From: Ignelater luminosus
Lineage: Eukaryota > Arthropoda > Insecta > Coleoptera > Elateridae
NCBI GenBank assembly: GCA_011009095.1
Contig: VTPC01090592.1
Span: 45,538-109,537, forward strand
Length of the DNA: 64,000 nt
Reading direction: 5' to 3'
This document shows positions 56,831 through 64,000 of this stretch, in pieces. Under the pieces are notes generated by a model. The model did no database searches. It was not told where the DNA came from and saw nothing but the letters and a program-made list of their open reading frames with translations. The position numbers were made by a program, and so were the translations under genes. The first letter of the stretch is position 1. Each line of letters begins with the position of its first letter.

Positions 56831-59340
56831 CCGCCCTCTTGGTCATGTCCCTAGAGGCCTGGCTTCAAACACTTTCTTGGGATACTTAGACTCAGCTATT
56901 CTATTAAGGTGGTGACCATTCCGCCTTAGGTGGCTGTGTTTTATTAGTTTTTCCAGTGGCCGCACTCTCAATCTCATCTTTATCGTGGTGTTCCCAATTC
57001 TATCACGACGGGTTTACTTGCCACCTTCCTCAGGTACTTCATTTCCGCTACTTGAAGAGTCTTTCTGTGCTTTGCTATCAGGATCCAACACAACGTAGGA
57101 ACAAACGCACTTTTATAAACTATGAGCTTTGTAGTCTCGGGTACTTCTCCTTCTTCTAGAAATTTTCTGTTCATTGCATAAAATAATTTATTTGCTGAAA
57201 CTATCCTATTAAGTTCTTCTTTTATCTCTCCATCCTGGCTAATATGCGTTCCCAGGTACTTAAAGCACTTTACTTGTTCTACATTTTCACCCCTGATCGT
57301 AATATGGTGCGACTCATCATTGCTTTTTGTCTTTGAAATGCTTACTTTCAGTCCTCTCTTACGGAGCTCTTGTTTCCATATGTTCATAGTAAACTGGAGT
57401 CTTTCAAGTGAATTAGCTAGGACTGTCACGTCGTCAGTAAAGGTTAATGAGGAAAGCTTGACTGGTGCTAGACTCTAATTGCCAGCTATCAGGTTTTTGC
57501 ATCTTCTCTCACAGTCTTTGATGACACTATCCATTACTGTAATAAATACTAGTAAGCTCAGCGCAACTTCTTGTCTTAGACTTACAGTGATATTGAACTT
57601 TCTAGAACAACAGACGTCGTCGCGTAGCTTCGACAATCTTTATAAGACTGTTAACGTTTACTAAACATTATGTTCTTCGAGAGATCTGCCAATAACATTC
57701 CATGGTACACTAGCAAATGCCTTTCCATACTCAGTACTCTTTTCAATCATATTCCGCAGAATAGAGATTAGATTCTGGGTGCTACGTTTATCTTCCGATA
57801 TGTTTTCCTCCACTTGAGTTGCTTCTATAATAGCTCACTGAAGTGCTCTCTTCATCTTTCCATTATTTCCTTCTCTTCTGTCTTTTAGAAATTTGAGTAG
57901 ACATTTTGCTTCTTTTTTCATGTTTCTAAGTACCTTATAAAAAGAGCTTTTGGTTATCCCCATAACTCTGCTCTATTAAGCTTTCAAACTCTTCCCAAGA
58001 TGTTCTTTTAGCTTGCCTTACCGCTGACTTTACAGCTGTTCTGACATTTTTGTATGCTCTTTTGTTTAATTTGCCAAGCATACTCTTTCCAGTTCTCTTT
58101 CTTTTTGCTTACTATTTCCTGCACTTTGGTTTTCCACCATCTTGTTTTCTTTTTAGGCTGACTACACTTCTGGTTCCCACAAACGTCTTCCGCAGCTTCC
58201 AATAGAGGTTTCTTAAACATGATCCACAAATCTTCCATGTCGCTTTCTTTCATTCTTGAAGCACTTTTCCTTGTCTTGTGTTTCACCAAATTATAATATC
58301 TTTCTTTAATGTTTTAGTTTATATACGTTAATCTTTTTGTTAATGTTTTTCTTCTTCTTTTTCTTTCTTGTATTCTTCTCTAACTGTTTCTCTACCAGGT
58401 TTGCGATGACCATATGATAATTCGACCCTATCTCGAGTCCCCTGTACACTCTGGTATGTCTTATTCTTCTGCGCAGACTTTGGCTTCCCGCAATTCAATC
58501 TATAATTGATTTCTGATTCAAAGCTAGTTTTTAGTAGGTATATTTGTGAATGTCTTTATGGACAAACAGGCTGTCAAAAATTGTGAGGTCATTCAGCAAG
58601 CAGAACTGCAACAGTCTTTTACCATTGTTATTTCTTGTATCTTTTCCATAACTGCCAATTACTTGGTGAAATGATAATGACCTCCCCAGGGGCCGTTTCC
58701 ACCACTTTTTGGAGATTTTCATTAATTTGTTTCTTTGCGTCAACCAATGCATGTTCGTTTGGTGCATACGAAACTATTACACTTTAGTCTGCTTCTTTCA
58801 ACTCAAGTACCATTATGTTTTCGCTGATAAACTTCCACTGTTGCACCTTCCTTGACAAAACTCTGTTCACTAGGAAAACGACCCCGCTCTGCCACGTTCG
58901 TTAGGTTGAACTCCCGAAAAGAATAGAGTACTCGTATATCTTCGATCCATCTGTATACAGCTTTATCCTTTCTGCTTTGTCTCAGTCACGGCCAGCGCGG
59001 ATCTCCCATCCTTTCAACTTCCTTACCAGCCGATCCTCTGACATTCCAGTGCCAAATTTTAGAGTCCTATTTCCTCACCAAGTCGCTGCCTTAAAAATCC
59101 GTTCGATTAAACTTCTTTGCATCCTTTCAATCAGTTAAATTTGGATGTGCAAGGGACTGGCCAGCAGCATCCTATAAATAATTTAATAAAGGTGTCAAGC
59201 CAACTCCCCAGCTGCTTGAAGGGTAGATGTTAAACACCTTTACCCCCAGAGACGGAGATATGAATTTCTCCCTCTGGTTCCAGCCGGGTTCTTTTCTCCT
59301 TTCTCAATACGGGATTGGAACCGATTATGCCAAAGATCAT
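56831..59340 (-). mobile_element. Non-LTR retrotransposon, nearly full length but decayed
   Basis: Minus strand from 59,340: a leader, then endonuclease pieces (LKFGTGMSEDRLVRKLKGWE about 59,058; APNEHALVD-like about 58,760; RNNNGKRLLQFCLLNDLTIF about 58,640-58,580). A linker with WWKTKVQEIVSKKKENWKEY (about 58,130) follows. RT comes next: LVFITVMDSVIKDCERRC (about 57,560-57,500), catalytic FTDDVTVLA (about 57,440-57,415), YLGTHISQDGEIKEELNRIV (about 57,260-57,200) and the C-terminal RPLEKLIKHSHLRRNGHHL tail (about 56,960-56,900). The catalytic pair D-D is kept, though the frames are broken. Its tail is joined to the unrelated RNase H fragment at about 56,830. Confidence 0.8.
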
Positions 59341-59370
59341 AATTATAGTTAAAAGGTTAAAATATCACAA

Positions 59371-59757
59371 AATGCCTTACATAAACAAAGCCAAGGCCGA
59401 TAATGTTGAAAAACAAAGTGCTATGTATAATAAAAATAAAGATTGAAGAGCACTTGTAAATGCATTAGGAGTAAAGAAGAGAACAGCATATCGATGGATA
59501 AAGCAACAGAAAAGTGATAAACATTGTGCTCTTAAAAGAAGAACAGAAATTAGAGAAGAACATTGGATGTACCTTTCATTTTCATGGATCAAACAAATTT
59601 TAATTTATTTATTTCACCCTCGCAAGGAAGATCGAAAAAAGGAACTCGATGCGTGCATATTAGTACAGGTAGTAGATGTGCCATTATTCCTATTATTAGC
59701 ATGCACCAAATTTTCGTATTTTATCTTAACATTCTTTTAGGTATTTCCCACATTTAA
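59371..59757 (+). pseudogene. IS630/Tc1-like transposase remnant with internal deletion
   Basis: An ATG at 59371 opens MPYINKAKADNVEKQSAMYN, then after one stop RALVNALGVKKRTAYRWIKQ, a helix-turn-helix. A frame change near 59,565 leads directly to DQTNFNLFISPSQGRSKKG and TRCVHISTGSRCAIIPII, which match the start of the catalytic core (the DETNFN Asp, then the GRS..G.R and GSRG strands) in a transposase-like family. The stretch between HTH and core is missing, as is everything after the second core strand. Confidence 0.55.
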
Positions 59758-60889
59758 TTAAGAATTACTTGTTTTTGTTTAAATTAAAATTGTATTTGTA
59801 ATAGTTGTCAACGATGAGAATGATTTTGCTAAGCATTTAAATTCCCCCTTAATTCCTCAGTCAAATATGCATTTATGTAAGACCTTTTTGATCCGCTGTA
59901 TATTATTTAAATTTTGTTAAAATTCGATAACACCACCTGTTTAACTTAATTTAAATGAAGCGCAAACACATGTGGTTAACATCTTTATTGATAAAAACAG
60001 GAACAAGATTTTACATAACCAAAAACAGGAACGTCATAGGTGGGGCTAAAGTAAATTAGTTTATAAACAAAATCGCATCAACGCGGACGGTTTTTAAAAT
60101 ACTTTTAATTATTTATAAAATCATTGGCGTTTTTCGTTTTAATTGATAGTGTTATTTTATGTAGTCATGCAGTGCAGTGTAGAATTTTACTTTTGAAAGA
60201 ACTCGCGAGTCTTATCAAAAATAAATAAAAAATGTGTATGTACCAGTGACGTACCTAAAAATGTAAATCAATTACTTAACAATTACTCATAATGGTCGCA
60301 TAAAAGACATAAAACAATTAACATTTACTTGCAAGTGTAGTTTTTTAAGAAGATAGCGTGAGTTATCGAAATGGTTTCCATTGGAATTTAACTACCTATG
60401 TACAAGGTAAATGCGTTTTCTAACGAAGTTTCTGTACCTAATTGCAGCTAGAGTTGATTCATATACATATAATGAAAGGTGTCTAGAAATCATGTGAATA
60501 TCAAAGCCAGTCCATGTGAACAATAATTCCTTCATTAGTTTTCATAATCCTGTGCAAGACCATCTTAGATTTTGATAACAACTTCAGTTAAAGATTACTT
60601 TAACGTAAAATAAGTATTTGAGGATGAATTTTTTGGTTTTTTTAAACCAAGAATAAAAGTACGTTATTAAGATGTAAAAAGTATAAGATTTATTAACTTT
60701 TATAAGTCTAGTCCATCAAGCGATTTACTTTACTCTACCACTTTTGTTCCAATTAATTCTTTGCAGCTAATTGATTCTCAATAATGTGGATTTCATAAAA
60801 GCAGCAAAACAGTGTCATTAAATGAGTAGAAATTTAACAGTTACGCTTATAAGTTACTTTATAGCAACAACTCGATGCTCCTAACTTCA
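59758..60889. other. AT-rich DNA, no gene recognised
   Basis: No supported gene or repeat boundary was seen here. Confidence 0.35.
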
Positions 60890-61385
60890 ATTGACATTTT
60901 CCAAGCGTATTCGTTAGTACCGGGTGTCCTAAATTCTATCGTATTAAAGGAAAAATATAATAATGTGTTCATAAATGTTTCTGCGTCCAGTTGGCTATGG
61001 AATCTAATTTTGATGTGCCGCCTTGTTGATATATTTCAACAATTAATACGTATTTGTTTTCTGTTATTTATCAGTTGCAAAGGTCATTGTTCTCATTTAG
61101 CGCCATTTAGTTAATCTTGTGCTAAAGTTTGTTGTATTGTTTCACATTTTATTTATTATTTGTTTTTTACTTATTTATTGTTATTTATTATTATTTATTA
61201 ACAACTAATTTTAGCTTAATTATTAAAAATCATAAGATTAGGCAACCATCATAACAACGATGCAATGCGTGTAACGTGACAAACATTTACATATCGTGTT
61301 TTTAAAAGGCGGCAAATGCAGCCGTAAGCATGATTTCACAGCCCACTGGATCCAGAAACATTTATAAACACTTTGTATAAGCAGT
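60890..61385 (+). repeat. Short, inverted copy of the 33.8-35.0 kb repeat
   Basis: 60,990-61,150 (ccagttggctatggaatcta, gatgtgccgccttgttgat) and 61,240-61,330 (ttaggcaaccatcataacaa, acgtgacaaacatt) match the two ends of the 33.8-35.0 kb repeat in the opposite orientation. The transposase-bearing middle is absent. tttataaacactttgtata (61,360-61,380) is shared with about 34,978-34,996 there. Confidence 0.7.
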
Positions 61386-62069
61386 GACAGAAATCCTCCC
61401 GCTCAGTAAACAACGGAAAACGAGCCGATCAAAGTCGGAGAAAGCGAACGATTAGAATGGTTATATCTCGAGAACGGATTTTGATTATATTTATAGGTTC
61501 TGATCGCAATTTTCTGCAAGATTTTATCTGCAAAACTACGAAGCTTCACGTTTCTTATACAATAAATAAAAAAGTTATTGAACTTTCAATTCAACATATA
61601 CGCGCATTAAATTTCTTAGAATTTAAATTTAAAAATCCTTGAAGTGCAACAAGGATGAAAATAATCACGTAAAGAGGATAATGCATAAGACAAAGATGGA
61701 TAAACTTTTTTCGTTTGTTTGTTGTTTGTCTGTATTGACGTAAATGGCGAATTGTAGGTTATGCAAACGTCAAGATTGTGAAATCTATACTGGGATTAAC
61801 CTACGAAGAGAAACCAGTTTGGTATTAGTGAAGTAAAACCTTTTAAAAAATAAATGACTTGTTCTAACTTTTAAGACGAAAACCTAAAAGGACGAAAACA
61901 GAAATAAAACTTCTTCCGACAAAATAAAATCTAAATATCTGACGTCAACTGGGTTATATCAGTTTAGATTGAACAAGGGGTGCGTGCTATGCTAACCACT
62001 CACTCCTCTAGAGAGGATATTTTTAGAAGGCCCATGTCTCTAAACTGCACCATGATGTAAAAAGTAAAT
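61386..62069. other. No gene recognised
   Basis: The phrase atatctcgagaacgga (about 61,464) recalls similar phrases at 2,670 and 4,505 and may mark another dispersed repeat. Nothing more is supportable. Confidence 0.35.
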
Positions 62070-63706
62070 ACTTAGTACTTACTTACTTATCCGGACCTCT
62101 TCTACCTTTCAGTATCGAGGTTTGGAGTTGCATTTTGAGTTCTCTTACAAACAACTATCCATTTTTCCTGTCTTTTGCTAGCATCATGGCACTATTTCAC
62201 TCACTATTATTTTTAACTATTATTCTTGTTATTAATCTTAACTTTCCACACTTTCTTTGCTGTTTTTGTGTCTACCATCCTAACCATGTGGCCCCACTAA
62301 TTTAGTTGCTTTCTTTCAATTTTGTGTTCTAGTAACTGCACTCCTAAACGTTCCCTAATTATTTCATTTTGTATCTTGTCGCGTTTTGTTACTCCTAGTA
62401 CCCTTCTTAAAAACTTTATTTCGCAGGGTCTCAGCATGGATTTATGTAGGTCAGATAAATTCCAAGATTCTGCTCAATACAGCACAACTGGTTTAAATAT
62501 TGTATTGTATATCTTAATTTTCGTTTTCTTACTGACTTGCCTTTTAGTTATAAATAGTTTTCAAAATAGACCCTATTTGCGCTATTAATTCTATTATTTA
62601 ACTCCATATCCATATGGCAATCACTTTGAATCATTGAACCTAAATATTTTATATTCCCGACTTGTTTCATAATGCCAGTTTCCAATTGCTAACTGGGCAT
62701 CGACATTTTCCTCCCCCAGCACCATTACCTCTGTTTTCTTCAGATTTATTTTCATGTTATGCTTTTACAATTTTTCTTTCCAATGTTTTATATTCTCTTG
62801 TAAATTTTCTTTTGTTGTTGCACATAAAATGAGATCGTCCGCGTACATTAGTTCTTTAACTATAACTGATTGTACATTTTTTGTATCCTATCACTACCCC
62901 TTTGGTCTTAAATTTTACAGCCTTAGTTACTTCATCTATGGTTATAATAAATAAAAGTAGACTTAAGATACTGAATTGCCTAACCCCCTTTCCTGTTACA
63001 AATGTGTTTGTACAATATTTCTTTTGTCTATCGATAGTATAGCGTCTGTCAATTGTTTTGGTACTGTTCTCCTATCTAACACACTCCATATTTTTGTCCT
63101 ATCCACTGCATAAAAGGCTTTTGTATATCTGTGGCACAATGGCACATATACAGATTTTTTTCTCTGTTCTGAACTATTTTCTCACCAATTTATCTCAACG
63201 TGAACACCCACTCTTGCGTATTTCTTCCTTTTCTAAAACCAGCTGGCGTGTCTTCTAAGGTTGGCTCAATTAATTTTCTCAATCTACTTTCCAAAATTCT
63301 TTCATAAACTTTATTCGCTGCGCATAATAAAGATATAGTTATTTGTACCTCTGTAATTTTCACATACCATTTTATCTCGGAGTTTATGATCGCTGTCTGC
63401 CATTTAATTGAAACTTTTTTATCATACTAAATATTATTTAAAATCTCCCTTGATACAAATTTCCCTTCTTTACCCATCTTCTTTAACATTTCAGGTTTAA
63501 TATTGTCTACACCGGGCGATTTTCCATTTTTTATAAGTCTTAATGCACCCTTCAATTTATTTGTTTTTATTTCCTCTTCGCACTCTTCATTTACATATAT
63601 GTATTTAATTCATCATCTATATTTTCGCTTAACTTGCTTTCCTCAATGGTTTCTTCTTTCCCCTCCAGTACTGCACAAAAATACTCTTTTCATCTCTCCT
63701 TAATAT
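62070..63706 (-). mobile_element. Non-LTR retrotransposon RT remnant
   Basis: Minus strand from 63,706: ALRLIKNGKSPGVDNIKPEM (about 63,550-63,490), GFRKGRNTQEWVFTL (about 63,245-63,200), the catalytic box YADD (62845-62834) in MYADDLILCATTKENLQE, and MKINLKKTEVMVLGEENVDA (about 62,755-62,695). The sequence ends near AAGTAAGTAAGTAC (about 62,076-62,090), which looks like a microsatellite 3' tail. The endonuclease is missing because the upstream side is cut at 63,706 by an LTR. Several frame breaks occur, but the catalytic residues remain. Confidence 0.82.
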
Positions 63707-63724
63707 TGTAACGCGCCACCTCTC

Positions 63725-63737
63725 GAATATTCTAGAA
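63725..63737 (+). promoter_or_regulatory. Perfect heat-shock element 1
   Basis: GAATATTCTAGAA gives three perfect alternating nGAAn/nTTCn units, the binding site for trimeric heat-shock factor. It lies about 135 bases upstream of the TATA box. Confidence 0.7.
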
Positions 63738-63813
63738 AAAGTCCCGAACAGTCTCGAACAAGCTGGTCGAATGTACCGGAGAAATCTCAAACTATCCAGA
63801 GGCTTCCACCGTC

Positions 63814-63826
63814 GAATGTTCCAGAA
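63814..63826 (+). promoter_or_regulatory. Perfect heat-shock element 2
   Basis: GAATGTTCCAGAA is again a perfect three-unit element, about 46 bases upstream of the TATA box. A degenerate third copy (GAATGTACCGGAGAA) begins at 63769, so a unit of about 45 bp is repeated three times. Confidence 0.7.
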
Positions 63827-63870
63827 GGAACGTGAATTTTCTGGGCTCATCAAGAACCACGCGAAAACGA

Positions 63871-63878
63871 ATATAAGG
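63871..63878 (+). promoter_or_regulatory. TATA box of the putative LTR
   Basis: ATATAAGG, with a candidate initiator GCAGTTC about 29 bases downstream, is the expected core-promoter spacing. Confidence 0.5.
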
Positions 63879-64000
63879 CTGCGTTGATCGAGCAGAGGGC
63901 AGTTCTACAGTCAATCAGCTAGTAGTTACGAACGAAATAAATGTTAACCAGTGATAAATAAATTCTTCTGTACATAATTACATAAATATTTAGTGTAAAT

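Larger units (their letters stand above)
63707..64000 (+). mobile_element. Left part of an LTR (element continues beyond the window)
   Basis: At 63707 the sequence changes from a non-LTR coding remnant to GC-richer DNA beginning TGTAACGCGCC, an LTR-like start. It contains repeated heat-shock motifs, a TATAAGG box at 63872 and, about 29 bases later, GCAGTTC as a possible initiator. The rest lies outside the window, so neither the other end nor a target duplicate can be checked. The call as an LTR is inference from the start sequence, promoter layout and the interruption of another element. Confidence 0.55.

Noticed and set aside
1..64000. CRISPR arrays, bacterial operons or riboswitches
   Set aside because: No regularly spaced short repeats and no prokaryotic gene organisation; the content is that of an insect chromosome.

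Overview
The window looks like insect chromosomal DNA: AT-rich, short introns where introns can be seen, an errantivirus (insect gypsy group), DD34D mariners, a PIF/Harbinger element and several non-LTR retrotransposons. I cannot fix the insect order from sequence alone; a beetle is only a guess. No intact host gene is visible. Almost everything recognisable is a transposable element in some stage of decay.

Layout. 1-480: worn errantivirus pol/env junction. 4529-6050: head-to-head inverted duplication (fold-back) around a fragment of an invertebrate repeat-associated gene. 6734-8068: gypsy gag-protease remnant. 9208-16336: nearly complete errantivirus (231-bp LTRs, TGTA target duplication, tRNA-Ser-like primer site, gag, pol, env), damaged by three internal deletions and a stop in the gag-pol overlap. 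17297-17413: first exon of a probable secreted acid phosphatase on the minus strand, with a decayed paralogue near 26.0 kb. 18.7-20.75 kb: non-LTR reverse transcriptase. 26.5-28.6 kb: gypsy protease-RT-RNase H-integrase. 31.75-33.62 kb: elements with CCCAGACAGCAAA ends plus a tRNA-derived SINE head. 33.77-35.02 kb: repeat carrying a Tc1/IS630-like transposase fragment, with a shorter inverted copy near 61 kb. 35.1-38.5 kb: two gypsy integrase fragments flanking a GC-rich hairpin cluster.

38667-42348 is a bounded Harbinger element (TAA duplication, matched ends) with a transposase gene (one intron, one frameshift) and a divergent four-exon Myb/SANT-like gene. 43524-44788 is a mariner lying against a hAT-like transposase remnant. 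51267-52538 is a second mariner inserted in a minus-strand gypsy (50.5-53.6 kb). 54-59.3 kb and 62.1-63.7 kb hold non-LTR fragments, the last cut by an LTR that begins at 63707 and carries two perfect heat-shock elements.

How the parts work together. In the errantivirus, gag, pol and env follow the usual order. A leader exon (ATG at 9622, donor at 9651) is in perfect phase with an acceptor at the start of the env frame, so env was probably expressed from a spliced RNA whose first exon supplies the start of the signal peptide. In Harbinger the two proteins (DDE nuclease and Myb-like DNA binder) normally act together. Most degraded retroelements lie on the minus strand, which is worth testing as a small-RNA source. 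All calls come from reading the sequence; no database search was possible.
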